NCBI GenBank assembly: GCA_036971615.1
Contig: JAYKKR010000011.1
Span: forward strand, 124,001 to 188,000
Direction of reading: 5' to 3'
Source: Amyloporia xantha
Lineage: Eukaryota; Basidiomycota; Agaricomycetes; Polyporales; Adustoporiaceae
Length of the DNA stretch: 64,000 nucleotides
Position 1 is the first letter of the stretch. Each line of letters opens with the position of its first letter. Shown one piece after another: positions 25,341-36,761 of this stretch. The position numbers were made by a program, and so were the translations under genes. The notes under the pieces are model-generated. The model was not told where the DNA came from. It saw only the letters and a program-made list of their open reading frames with translations, and made no database searches.

Positions 25341-27430
25341 TGGCACCTTGACAATGGCGAGACGAAGCCCACAAACCCAAGTGCCCGTTCACCAGCGGCT
25401 GAGACTGCCCAATACAGCTTCCCGCTCTTCCTCGAAGAACGCCATTAGCGAGGGCTAACGCCAGCTTTCGTTTTGCTCTCAGCTCTGACCGCCACGCCTG
25501 CACGGCCTCCTTAACTTTGCTAGGAGCACATGTCCGGGCGAACATAGTAGCCTCGGCGGCTCGGTGCGTCTTTACCAGCGGGTCAGCCCATGGCTTAGGA
25601 TCATCCAGCTTCAGGGGCGTCGCAAATGCAGGGTTGTTTCATCCCTTTTCTCCTTTGAATAGACCTAATCAGGGAGAGTTCCCTTGAAGCGCTATCATGA
25701 CGTCTACTTACCGGCTGTCGCCATCGACTCAGTCAAAGTATCTCTATTGCCGACCGCAAGGAGAAGAGTGTTCTCTGAACATAAGAGCGCTGAGTTCTCC
25801 AGCCTTTGCGAAATTCTTTTGGGCAAGATTGATCCGCCATGCGGCTAATGACAGATCGCCAATCGCTTTGCGCTGAGCCTCTGCCTTCATATCAGGAGCG
25901 AAACGTGTAGTCTCTACAGCTGCATCCAAATCATCCAATCGAAGGGAAAGGTCGAATTTTTGCTTTGAGTCAGTCATGACCCAGAGCACAATGTTCGTCA
26001 GTCCTTCGCGAAGCGTTAGGTGTGGTTAAGAAGGGAAGCACACCTGAAATACTCACCTGTACCCTCTGAGAATGAAGCAACCTCGTTACTCTGCTCCTCT
26101 GGAATTGTGGTTAGGATTTCCGCATCAGTTTCTCAAGTCTTCTTCCAGCGCCGCAGTCTGATACTCCCCAAGCTTGATGCCAACTTATAGCAAGACATTG
26201 AAGTCCTTGTCCACAGGGTAGAAACGGCTGTGCGCTAGGATGTTCCCAAATAAGTACAGTAATATATGAACAGGCGATGTGAGCTAAGGCCAGAGAATGT
26301 GTCACGTACGTCTCGAAGTATTTGACTCGGGTGCTATCGAAATAGTTTCATCTATTCAATGCACTGGTATAGATAAAACAGGCCCCAATCCATGTTGCTC
26401 TCCTCACACTGTGAGCATATCAGTAATGGCGATATAAATGCAATCGAATTTCCAACCCATCAAGAATCTTAGTGTCCAGCTGGAACGCCTCTTCGACACC
26501 CTCGTCTTCAATTTCCGCGCCTGTTTCCAAGTTTACACACGTCTCAATCGAAACGCAGACCATGAAAAGAATCGTCTTTTCGTGATAGGAACCGACGCCT
26601 CAGTGCCAGACCATGATACCTTGAGTAACTACCTCATAGTAACTTGCACTCACAGTAAGGATATAACCTACTTTGGGTGTCTGCCTCGATTCTCCGCACA
26701 ATCTCTCCTGTTTCGCGATCCTAAAGGAATACAAACTCACCGCCTCTAGCCACTGGTAGCGTTCCACCGTGTAGTGTGTCGATGCTCCGAGAAGGATTTT
26801 TATATCCCGACATCGCTACACTCTCGAAATTCTTGTGGACACGGACTTCCAATCTGTCCTCGAGGGTAGCATACATGTCGGAGTCTGGGCCCCATCCAAA
26901 GGAGTTGCCATTACTAAACGCCTTGTTCCGCCATGCGAGAGCTGTATATACAATGTATCCACCATCACCTAGAATTGTGATGAATCTCCCGTTGGGTGAG
27001 TGATTGAGCGATGTCGCGTATAGTTTCGTCATACCGAGCTCTTTGATAGAAAGAGGCACACTATCCCCTTAATTTCTCTCAGCGAAACTCTCCTCTTGCA
27101 TGACTCCGGTATTGGCTGACAGCACTTCATGGTGCATGTATGAGTTGGCCGGACAGCTCCATGCTGTATGCTGGCTTGTCTGTCCGCGACTAAGTCACAC
27201 AACCGAGAAACAAATGCTACATGGCCTTACCTTTACGACCACAAATCCTCATCATAACCAACCGCGACTGCATTAAAGCTCTTACGTGAGAGCAACACAC
27301 AAGGCACATTGTAAGGCATAGCACAAAGTGCTGTCTAGTCGATGCGCCCCCCTATTCCACATCTTGACTGTGCCGTCTTCTCCACCGCTGACGACAAGTG
27401 GCAGGTAAGGGTAAAACTTAATGTGTTCAA
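25341..27430 (-). pseudogene. SEC27: Coatomer beta-prime subunit (SEC27/COPB2) fragment, decayed
   Basis: COPI beta-prime coats Golgi-derived vesicles. Only its middle and C-terminal parts remain. There is a last WD40 blade, PLVVSGGEDGTVKMWNRG, near 27400. Then comes the post-propeller domain with SIKELGMTKLYATSLNHSPN and YIVYTALAWRNKAF (about 27059-26720). Next are a GVEEAFQLD piece near 26490, a KFDLSLRLDDLDAAVETTRF solenoid segment (25970-25900) and DPLVKTHRAAEATMFARTCAPSKV (25590-25510). The N-terminal WD40 blades are missing. TAG at 26723-26721 stands where WDxETGEIVRRI should begin, and TGA at 26546-26544 where RFDR is expected. These are W-to-stop (TGG>TAG) and R-to-stop (CGA>TGA) changes. 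It lies in tandem upstream of the chitin synthase copy, same strand. Confidence 0.75.
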
Positions 27431-28823
27431 AACCGAACTATTACTTACCAGTGCGAGTTTAGCGGCGACCACAAACTTACCGAAGCGCCGGGAAAGAATG
27501 AGGTCAAAGCCAGCAACTGACGCGGGTTTTCAACATCGAACGCTGACAGTTCAGCGGCGGCCCGGCGAAGCCGCGTCGGGAATTGTCGAGAGAAGAATGA
27601 GCTGGTAAAGGCGAGTATATGAACCGGTGTGATGGGAAATGAGCTGGTGCGACTCGTCTTCCGTGTGATTGGGCTCGCGCTATATATCCAGAGCCCGCGC
27701 GATGTCTCTATTGAAATACTAAGTATATCTGACTTTTCTATACGCTTCATCTACTTTGGCACGCCCCCACTTCTGGCCAATTAGAGTCATGCTACTCACT
27801 TGAACACGTCGATTCTGACCACAGCCGTCGATTGGCTATCGATGGTACGTACCCCTGCACTTATGTCACTCGGAAGCTCATTTTCCTTTTGTCAGTGCTC
27901 TGCACATGTCAGGAGATAGACGAATGGTGCGTGGCGTGCAATTCTTGCATTCGTTGTGCACGCGGTGTCTGAGAAGCCATGAGCATCAGCATGAGCCCAT
28001 TTACTATTTTCTAGTGCAATATAGCGGACAGAGTCACCCGGCAATCCATCCACCCGCTTCATTTCACCTCCGCCACATTATTAGCCCGGTTCTCGGCTTA
28101 CTTTTACCGCTGGCCTAATGTCGCTGGCTGTAGGAGCAAGTCTTTTACACAGCGTGAGAACATTCACGGAAGCCGAAGAGGTAGGCCAGATGGGCGCAGA
28201 GAGCAGGTGAGGAAACGTAGTGGGCCTTGGATCTCAGACCGGCAGACAGGTATGATTATTCAGGCTGGTGTAATCTTCAGCATGGATGATCTGGAGACCA
28301 TGAGCAATTCAGGATTTTCGATATCAAAATGACTTTCATATTCTCATTCACGTGTATTATATTTCTCCTTCTGTAGACAGAAGCATTCCTGCTGTGCCCA
28401 AGAGGTCATATTACTCAGCAATGGATGGCCACTCTCATGGCTAGCAGGAGACGTACGTAGGCCGTGCTATGCAGAGTCTCAGGTGCACTACGGCGAGCTA
28501 TGGCTACGCACACTTAACGGGTCGACTGCCTGATTTGTTGGCGCTCAGTGAACGGAACGCTCGCATGCAACACTGTTTCACGTTCTTCCTTATTGAATTG
28601 AAGCCTTTTGGTAGCTATCGAGGAACTATAGCAGCTCTAGAAACAATTCCTGACTATTGTCCCAACCCGCACCATAGGCTCATTTACCAAAAAAGGCAGT
28701 TGTCTGCCGTCGAGTGGGAGCGACCCCTACGTGGTGCGTGTACGTAGGCCTTTCTCTCGATACAGGCTCAATGACTGTGTTGGACTGTCAATAATCACTG
28801 TCGAAGGATTAATCACGCTATTG
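27431..28823. other. No gene recognised
   Basis: This is the breakpoint side of the SEC27 fragment. ORFs of up to about 100 codons (such as 27750-27445 minus) show no WD40 character or other motif. No repeat or RNA gene is seen. Confidence 0.4.
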
Positions 28824-29312
28824 CTAGCGGATAATTGGCGGGCAGCGCAAAACTAATGAAACACCGTCCCTGGTGAATATTGACGTTTCGCAAGGTTTAC
28901 TGACAGTCCATGCCGAGAAACTGACAGTCCACGGATTCTTCCCTCTGTCCCCTCCCAACTGATGGATCGGGTTGTCCATGCTCATTATGATGGATCCAGA
29001 AAAGGACAATCCAGACTTAGATCCCAGAGCATATCTTCGGCCAACAGCTATCTTTCTGATCCCAACAGTCAAATCGAATACTGCTTGCCTCATCTGAGTC
29101 GAAGGTAAGATTGAATGGATATACACCTTTGGCGTGACAATGATCACACCCAGATTGAATATATACCCTTCTGATCGAAATTGCACTCTTCCATCTGGCA
29201 GAGAATCGAAGATGGCCACCTCAACAGCGACCATCCCGATGCGCAGATACGTGGCGGGTGAAGACTCATTCAAAAAACTGAACGATTGGAGATGAGTTGC
29301 CCAATCAAACAC
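28824..29312 (-). CDS. Hypothetical protein ORF, 162 codons
   Basis: An uninterrupted frame starting at 29312 encodes a protein with a balanced, moderately hydrophobic first two thirds (for example ATYLRIGMVAVEVAIFDSL and GYIFNLGVIIVTPKVYI) and a less convincing end. There is no family motif, signal peptide or clear membrane segment. It could be an exon of a larger gene, since minus-strand coding-like sequence also occurs at 29630-29364. Confidence 0.3.
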   Translation of the reverse strand: MFDWATHLQSFSFLNESSPATYLRIGMVAVEVAIFDSLPDGRVQFRSEGYIFNLGVIIVTPKVYIHSILPSTQMRQAVFDLTVGIRKIAVGRRYALGSKSGLSFSGSIIMSMDNPIHQLGGDRGKNPWTVSFSAWTVSKPCETSIFTRDGVSLVLRCPPIIR

Positions 29313-29922
29313 GGTGTTATTGTGGTTTTGCTTTCGCAGAATTCAGTTCGCCCATAGCTAGTATCAGATAACTTCCAAAGAGAGACGTAGGAGCCCAACG
29401 TAGCTCTTCGATCTGGGATGATAACCATGACCTATGCAACAAAATCGCATCGGACCTATGGTTCGCTGGCCATGACTGCAATTACGCAGCTCTACTCGTA
29501 CGTGCTTGCTCAAACTCTCCAATACATCTCTCAATGTGGAATACGAACAGAATTGACATCGCAATTTTTGATAAACATACATTAACTCGAAGAATGTAGG
29601 TTTATGGGTAGCGTTTATGATAGCAGACAACGTATCAACGATCTACCCGAGGGTAAACAATACAAGACATTCGAAGAAAGTATACAACTGGACAAGCAGA
29701 CTGAGTAGCAATTTAAATCCTTTGTTACATCGTTGTACACCGAAGCAGATAGATCACGCTATAATACAAAAGTTGTTTGCGACCTTCACAGTGAAATCGG
29801 ACATCTTCATCCGGAGTGATGCATGGCCATAAACGTAACTCTGAAATGAGATGGTCCTTCTTCAGCTACACCTCGGTGAATGACATAGGACTCACACGTA
29901 GTAGGAGAGTCAGCGTTTACAT
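29313..29922. other. No gene recognised
   Basis: AT-leaning sequence with one 88-codon minus-strand frame (29630-29364) rich in Cys, Arg and Leu and without a recognised motif. Nothing else is seen. Confidence 0.3.
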
Positions 29923-30917
29923 TCAAGAAATCGATTCGAGGAGCGGCGTCGGAAGATGCCGCTCTGTGTTCCGCTGAGTGAGATTCGGGTGCCAGCACTG
30001 CCATGCAGATGAAACAGTGATGTTCTCGGTGTGGGTGCAGATCACTCGGAGATCATACATCTCTATAAGCAGTCTCGGCAGTTTGGTCAGGATTACATCC
30101 ACCACGGCCTCCCTTGAAGTAGTACTGGCTGACGATAAATGGAGAGAGTAATGCACGTCAAAGAGGACGACGAGTTTCGGATGGGCTGCTGCCTGACGAG
30201 TCAAATGAAGGCCGATATTTTCCCAGTGCAGTTCCTCCAGAGTGTCTGCTCGACTCAAAAGGAGTACAATCTCGATGGAACCCATCCTAGTGGACTGTAG
30301 ATGCTCGAGCACGTTTGGCACCCATAGTCGTGAGTCAGAATTCCAAGTCTCAACTATTATCCGCAGTGTCATGAGTTTCGTGTTGTGGGAGAGGTCTAAA
30401 CCAAGCGGGGATTGACCTTCAAAAGAACGGATCAGCTCAATCATAGGCTGTCATAATGAACAAAGCTCACCTGTGGCAGGATTGGATCCAGTTTCGGGCA
30501 AGCTGGGGGCAATCACAACACGTTCCAAGTACTCTCCTGCTCTCCGTAGTAAATATTGTACATGTGCACCTTGTACAGGGTCCTCCCACCAGGCCTCCAG
30601 ATCATGAAGCTGCATCTCAAATAAGGCACCATTAATGAACCAAGCTGACGCAAGAGGGATATGCGCCGAAGACTAAGCGACCGGATGTGTTTTCTTGGGG
30701 TGGACATGACGGTTACAAGAGCTTTATGGCGGTAGGACCAGAACACATCGTAAAAGTGGACGGTGGACAGGCTAGGGCATGCAGCCAGTAAGAGGGGTAG
30801 ATCATTGCCTGTAAATGCTGTGTCCTGAAGGACCAGCGTGTGAACCGTGGAAAACCGTTGCTGGACACACCTTTCAGTCACTGTACCCCTGACTCCTAGG
30901 ACATATATGCCTGACAA
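29923..30917 (-). pseudogene. Broken F-box/LRR-like protein gene (N-terminus missing)
   Basis: Leucine-rich-repeat-like segments occur in order: FSTVHTLVLQDTAFTGNDL, LLLAACPSLSTVHFYDV, IRSLSLRRISLL, then EYLERVVIAPSL. A phase-matching intron (about 30470-30416, GTGAGC..GAAG) leads to LDLSHNTKLMTLRII and TLEELHWENIGLHLT. This pattern matches the LRR half of the very numerous agaricomycete F-box proteins, which act as SCF ubiquitin ligase adaptors. The F-box itself is not present, because sequence upstream of 30917 changes to GC-rich non-coding DNA before the satellite. A one-base frame break near 30650 separates LLRQL from FINGALFEMQL. Family assignment rests on pattern only. Confidence 0.45.
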
Positions 30918-31054
30918 TGTAGCCTGACCCTAGTGGCGCCGGACGCCGGCCGACGCCCCCGCTGTGACCTACGAGACAGCATCGCCCGACGCGCGCTGCA
31001 TTCCCCACAGGTATAGCGCGGCCGAGGTGTACCACTATCACATAGAGCTAGGCC

Positions 31055-31640
31055 CGGCCGATAAGATATTTTATCGACTGTCCTTACTCTAAGCGCGGCC
31101 GCTCGTAATATGCTTCCCTACGGTGCAAGACCGCGCGAGACCACCGCGACCGACCCGTCTCGCGCCGTGGGCCATACTGCAGGCTCGCGCGATGCCATTT
31201 CCGCATCTTGGAAATAAGATCGGCCGATAAGATATTTTATCGACTGTCCTTACTCTAAGCGCGGCCGCTCGTAATATGCTTCCCTACGGTGCAAGACCGC
31301 GCGAGACCACCGCGACCGACCCGTCTCGCGCCGTGGGCCATACTGCAGGCTCGCGCGATGCCATTTCCGCATCTTGGAAGTAAGATCGGCCGATAAGATA
31401 TTTTATCGACTGTCCTTACTCTAAGCGCGGCCGCTCGTAATATGCTTCCCTATGGTGCAAGACCGCGCGAGACCACCGCGACCGACCCGTCTCGCGCCGT
31501 GGGCCATACTGCAGGCTCGCGCGATGCCATTTCCGCATCTTGGAAATAAGATCGGCCGATAAGATATTTTATCGACTATCCTTACTCTAAGCGCGGCCGC
31601 TCGTAATATGCTTCCCTAAGGTGCAAGACCGCGCGCGAAG
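31055..31640. repeat. 166 bp tandem satellite, about 3.5 copies
   Basis: The unit starts CGGCCGATAAGATATTTT and recurs at 31055, 31221, 31387 and 31553, always 166 bp apart. Copies differ at only a few positions (for example CTACGG versus CTATGG, GAAATAAG versus GAAGTAAG). Each unit holds the near-palindrome GATAAGATATTTTATC, a GCGGCCGC octamer and a block with CGCGAGACCACCGCGACC. The fourth copy breaks off near 31640. No coding potential is seen. Confidence 0.95.
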
Positions 31641-31995
31641 CGCGACCGGTCAATGTCGTGCCATGGTGCTTGGAGACCTTTTAAAATATTAGGTATCATA
31701 TTTACCGATCCTGTTGCAAAATGCGGAAATTGGCACCAAGCGGGTTTTCAGCATGTCGTGAGTGCACGCAGCGTGAGGAAGCCCCTTAATTTACAACACA
31801 ATAACCAGACCAATCCGCACTTAGGCACGGTCGGGATGTAGTCCTATATGGTGTGCATACTATAGGGCGCAATGTAGCTATTATACACTGCAAAATCAAG
31901 TACTGTTATGGTTTGCCTTAGCATACATGCACAGCGCGGTGGAGGCGAAGTTCACATTGAGATTACAGTGAAAATGAATAGGGCTAAATTGAGGT
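31641..31995. other. No gene recognised
   Basis: A short spacer between the satellite and the 3' end of gene A. I see no motif in it. Confidence 0.4.
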
Positions 31996-33220
31996 CTACT
32001 TTGGACCACCATCCTCGTCCTCATCCGGTGAGGGACACCCATCCACCCACAGCCTTCTCTCTACTTCGGAAATCGTCCTTGCTGTCCTCCTTGTTCTCAG
32101 TAGCTGCTGAATCCCCCGCACCAGAAAGAGGATGTCCTCGAGCGCCTCAATGTCGCGGTTGACCGCGATCAACTGCTCGCGAGAGTGTCTGCGCACATCG
32201 CGAACGTAAGTGGCCTCCCTCACAGAAGGAAACCCTATGTGAAGATAAATAGCCTGTTAGGATAAACTGCAAGATTACACACCTTGTCCAACAGTCTCCT
32301 TTATGTAGCTATATCGAGCGGGGTCAGAAACAGAAGGCGGGCGCGCGACAGCGTCGTCACGCGGCAAGGGTCTCCGAGCCTCAGTCGCGGGTGCAACATT
32401 GGATTCCTCTTCGTTATGTGTGATTTCAATCGAGATTTGTTCTTTGAGAGTGTTCCAATCTTTCTTACCTTTGCGTTTTCCTTTCGCGTCTGCGTTGGCA
32501 CGCGCAATATCATCCAGCGCGTCATTCGAATCGACATTAACGACATCGTTCAGGTCGATCGGAGAACGCGCGCGAGCATGCTCCTCTGCATTATATGAGT
32601 GGTAGTACTTGTAGTACTTGTGCCATAGCTGTTATTTCAGACATACCTCCATTACTGAGGTCACCGCTATCCTGATTGAACATGTCTGCCAGGTCCACCG
32701 GTGATCGGTCACGAAGAACGGCTCCTACATGAAGCAAGTTAAAACAAGCTGGGCAAACAATTCCCCTCACTCACTATTGTGAGCTACATAGTCGCCAGCG
32801 GGAGGAATGTCAGTATCCTGATCGAGGATGTCGAGCTCAATGGGGCTCCGAGAGCGTTCGGAGACTTCGCGCGGATGTTAGATGAGATCACAACATCGAG
32901 CGACCCGAAACATTACCTGGCTCGAGATCAAATATTTCCACATCAATCGGGACCGCGCGCGGGTGTTCATGTTGTTGTCTTGGAGCGCCGAATCGACGCC
33001 TTTGAGATTTAGGTGAAATGGACGAAAGAAGCTCCCGAAATGGGGCTGGAAATGGCTCTACTTACCAGTGTTCGATTCCAGGTCGCTAGATTCCGACATG
33101 AATGCGTCGAGGGTCACCGGAGATCGTTCTCGATCAAACACAGCTACAAAACATCAGTATCAGTCATGCGCGAGACGCGTACTCACAGTTATCTATGTCA
33201 GAGTCCATCGCCCGCGCCAT
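31996..33220 (-). CDS. Gene A: protein of repeated RSPIDL-motif exons
   Basis: Spliced by phase, the gene starts at ATG 33220 (exon 33220-33187) and continues with a series of small exons separated by about 45-65 nt introns. Exon 33143-33066 encodes RERSPVTLDAFMSESSDLE. Exon 32999-32917 encodes AVPIDVEIFDLEP. The next encodes RSRSPIELDILDQDTDIPP, the next RDRSPVDLADMFNQDSGDL, and the last begins RARSPIDLNDVVNVDSNDA. All junctions are phase 1, so each exon is a duplicable module carrying R-x-R-S-P-[IV]-x-L plus an acidic tail. After the repeats come a KGKRKGKKDW basic patch and, beyond one more intron near 32230-32280, a helical end (RDVRRHSREQLIAVNRDIEA) stopping at 31996. The motif resembles PxDL-type corepressor-binding or SUMO-interacting peptides, but that is inference. 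One exon is a base short. A paralogue, gene B, lies at 60016 in opposite orientation. Confidence 0.65.
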
Positions 33221-33472
33221 TTGTCCGCGCGAGATGAGGTCGGTTGGGAAGACGAGACACTGAGTGGAATACGACAGTCGCGATCAATGCAGATTGCTCA
33301 CGATCGCCGCGAAAACGTGACGAGTTGATCGAGCGCTGCTGACATAACCCGTAACGCATTCAGTTCCTCGAAGGTCGCGCGCATCAAAGTCAGTTCTAAC
33401 CTCCATCTCCTCCATAACCAGCTATTCACCTGATTCACTATCTCCGTTTCATCTTCAGTCCTCTCCCACAGC
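33221..33472. promoter_or_regulatory. Divergent promoter region between gene A and P1
   Basis: About 250 bp separate the start codons of gene A (minus) and P1 (plus), so both promoters must lie here. The paralogous pair P2/B has the same arrangement with about 355 bp between starts. I see no clear TATA box. Confidence 0.5.
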
Positions 33473-36310
33473 ATGTCTGACACCACCATCCGCCAATTGA
33501 CCATTGATACCGCGACCGCGCGTCTGGGTGCCGCGCTTGCCTGCGCTCCCCTCCCTGAAGCACCGGAGTACATGCGTTATGAGCAAATGGTCTACACCGA
33601 GTTTGTGAGTACAACGATGAGCTCGCTGTCAAACAACTAATATGTTCATCCACATTAGAAAAAGGGCTGGCACGCCTTCCGCGACACGCCCAAAGATGTG
33701 AAAGGTCGCTTCGCGTCCCAGCATTGTTGTTCAGTGCGGTGCTGGAGTACGTGGCGTCTAGGAACGGCGCCGACCTTCGCCGCATTCGGGTCGATGACCC
33801 GCGGATTTCTGCCGAGCGGAAGAAGGAATTTGTTGTGCCTGCCCCTACTCGGGAGGTCGAGCTGGGGAAGGACCAGTGGTGGACTGTAAGAGGTAAGCAA
33901 CATTTTTGTCATTTGTCTAGGGAACTGACTGAGACTTTGTATTTACCAGCGGAAGCTCCTGTTCCTGCCGCTGCATCTGGCGGACCAACATCGCCGAGCG
34001 CGCAACCTGAAGCGTCAAAGTCCCGCGCGAGTGGCCAAAAGCGGAAGTCGTCCGCTGATCAGGACACGGAGCCCGCCCCCACCAAAACTGCGAAGCCATC
34101 CCGTCAGGCCGACGCCGCGACCGAATCCCGCCCGTCCCAGCAGCGCGCGGTATCCCAGTCTGCGGCGAGCACGTCCTCACAGCCACCCCCATTGGCAGGC
34201 AAGGGCACTGTTTGCGTCGCGCAGCCATCGCAAGCAAAGCCCAGCCATCAGTCACTCAAGAACATAGGCAAGCATAACTCCCGCGAAAATCGCACCCACA
34301 TTCCCTACGTCAGCGTGCCCCGTATGGCTGCCCAATCGAGCAGAACCACTGTAGCTCCTGTCGACAAGTCCGGGGCCACGGGGGCAAGGAAGCGGTCACG
34401 GCAGGAAGCAGAGGATGCGGATGAGGAGGATACGGACGATACGGACGATGAGGGGGTCATGACAAGGATGATGGTCCCGACGAGAATGACGAGGAGGTGG
34501 ATGACGACAGTGAGGAGGAAGCATCCCCGTCGCAAAGGAAAGGCAAGAAAATGGCAGGAAAGGGCATTCCTCGGAGGTCGACGCGGGGAAAGGAGGGAAC
34601 CGACAAGGAGGAGACCGAGAAGGAGAAGGAGATCCGCGCCAAAGCCGCTGCCGAGGTCGCGAAGATTGAGGATGCAGCCAAGGACGCGACTGTATCAGTA
34701 AGTACTGTCATCGCGTCACCTTCACGCTACTCACCCATCTTTTTGCTAGCTGGTACCGTGCACGCTGTGCATCGCGAATAAGCAGCCTTGCAAGGTCGCG
34801 CCATCATCTTTCGCGCGCTGCATCCGCTGCGCGCGGAGCAAAGGCAAATGCTCTTTGGCCCCTCGGACACCCACCGGCAAGGCAATCAGCGGCCGCAAGA
34901 ATGTCACGGAAACCGCGACAGCATTCCAGGAGTACGCCCGGCAATGCATCAAGGATGGCATCAAGCCACCGACCAACACGGTCTACTCGCGCGATGCAGG
35001 CTTTTTGCATCAAGATGAAAAGGGCCACAATGTCCTTCCCGATGGGCAGTTGTACGAGGTGTACAAGGTGAACTTGACGAAGGCGCCCGGACCTAAGACG
35101 TCCGCGACTACGACCACACCCAAAGTCGTGCAAGCGCTGCCGAAGAGCAAGAGGGCAAAGCGCGACCCGAGGTTGAAACCCACCCCACCCCCATTGACGT
35201 GGAGCGAGAAGGGTTGACAGCCCCGGCGAATCCAGGACCCAGTCGGGCGCCCGTCGCGAAGACACCGGGCGTTGGGCAACCCCTTCGCGCAACGCGAGCT
35301 CGTCGCGGAAATCTCAGATCACCTTCAGCAAACTGAACGCTAATGAGCCTGACGAAGAGCAGGAAGAGGAAGTCGACGAGCTCGAGAACGACACTCACGG
35401 CAGTGTTCACCCCAGCGATCGCGACATGGAGTGGGATGCCGAGCCGCGAGAACTAGCCGCGAAGGAACGAAAGTTAGCAGCGAAGGAGCGAGAGTTGGCC
35501 GCGAAGGAGCGCCTCCAGGCACGGCAGCTCCAGAAAGCGGTTCGTGCTCTCGAGGACAAGTTTGCTTCACTGGACGATGAGCTCGACCACGAGCTGCCGT
35601 CATTGGCTTCGAGGGTGGAGATCCGCAGCGTGTTGGAAGACGCATCCGTGAAGCTGCAGGGATATTCCAAAGACCGCATCAAGGATGCAGTGGCTCCCGT
35701 GAACTCGAAGATCTCGTCTCTTTCCAAGCGGCTTTCCGAGGTCGAGATTGCGACAGGAGGTAATCTGCAGGCACGGATCAAGCAGCTCGAGGAGCGCCAT
35801 AATGGCATGGACAAGTACGTGAGGACGCTGGGCAGCAACTACAACACGCTGGGAACGATTGTGGAGTCCTCGAGCCAGCGCATTAAAGTGCTCGCGGACA
35901 CCCTCAACGCCGTCGAGCCTGCAGAGCTTCGCGACTCTGTTGTCAACCTTCGCGAGGAGGTGAAGAAGATGCAGCAGAGCCTGGACGCGTTTTCAGTCGA
36001 AGCATCCCTGAGCGCCATTTCCGCGCAGATCAACGGATATGCAGGTGAGATGGAGGAGATGCGCAGGCAGCTCAATGATGTGGCTAGGACGCACGCCTTC
36101 AGGCCCGGGCCCCTGTTCCCCGTACATACCCCCACCGCGGCCCCCCTTTCACGCCTACTCAAAGTAGTGCATCTGGGAGCTCGCAAGACAGCAGCGCGGG
36201 CGCACGCGCTTGCGGAAATGCCTTCGGCTCGACCCTCAACAAGGGCGCAGGAGGACCACAGTGAGGAGCGAAGCCGCGGAGGGTATCAGGGTGTCGCGGA
36301 CTGTCCGTAG
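33473..36310 (+). CDS. P1: nuclear-type protein with internal Zn2Cys6 cluster and coiled coil
   Basis: Exon 1 (33473-33604) begins MSDTTIRQLTIDTATAR. A 54 nt intron leads to a conserved block with KKGWHAFRDTP, SRNGADLRRIRVDDPRIS and EVELGKDQWW. A disordered Ser/Pro/Ala region, an acidic run (ADEEDTDDTDDEG) and a Lys/Glu-rich helix follow. Next, past an intron near 34700-34750, come six cysteines spaced C-x2-C-x6-C-x9-C-x2-C-x6-C (CTLCIANKQPC then CIRCARSKGKC), exactly the Zn(II)2Cys6 pattern of fungal DNA-binding domains but in mid-protein. The last 300 residues form heptad-rich coiled coil (AAKERKLAAKERELAAKE, LREEVKKMQQSL). A regulator or chromatin-binding role is inferred. Single-base frame breaks occur near 33707, 34465, 35197 and 35300, so as given it is interrupted. 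Paralogue P2 is at 56883-59661, inverted. Confidence 0.6.
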
Positions 36311-36449
36311 AGTAGCCGCTGTAGTTTTAGCATATACGTATCGCCCAGCCGCAACAGAATGGGACTTCAACAGTCCCACATGAAATATATTAGCTAACTC
36401 AATCTTTACAAGTCGTGTGATTGTAAACGACGCAACTGCATAGGTGAGG

Positions 36450-36510
36450 AATCCACCGCGACACGTCCGAAATCCACCGCGACACTTCAGAAATCCACCG
36501 CGAACTTGCA
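36450..36510. repeat. Three 21 bp tandem repeats
   Basis: AATCCACCGCGACACGTCCG starts at 36450 and recurs with small changes at 36471 and 36492. Read on the minus strand the units encode RWISEVS, RWISDVS and RWIPHL inside a 109-codon frame (36728-36399) that I do not otherwise recognise. Confidence 0.8.
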
Positions 36511-36761
36511 TCCGCGACCGAATCCTCCAAGGCACTAGAAAGCTGCTCTCTGAAGGTCATGACAGCAGCACAGAACCTACTTGCTTCTGCCCGCGACAAT
36601 GTTTGCCGTTCACTCGCGACAATTGCTCGCGGGGTGCCTGCCTCAGCCACTGGGCTCCTATCCACTTTCAAGTCGACCCGTGCAATTTCGCTGTTGACAC
36701 CCTCCGGCTTCCCGCGTCGCCGCGACACTTGCTTTCAGAATTGGCTGATATCCTTACATTC

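Noticed and set aside
31055..31640. CRISPR-like spacing of the tandem units
   Set aside because: The units are contiguous 166 bp satellite copies without spacers, and the genome is fungal.
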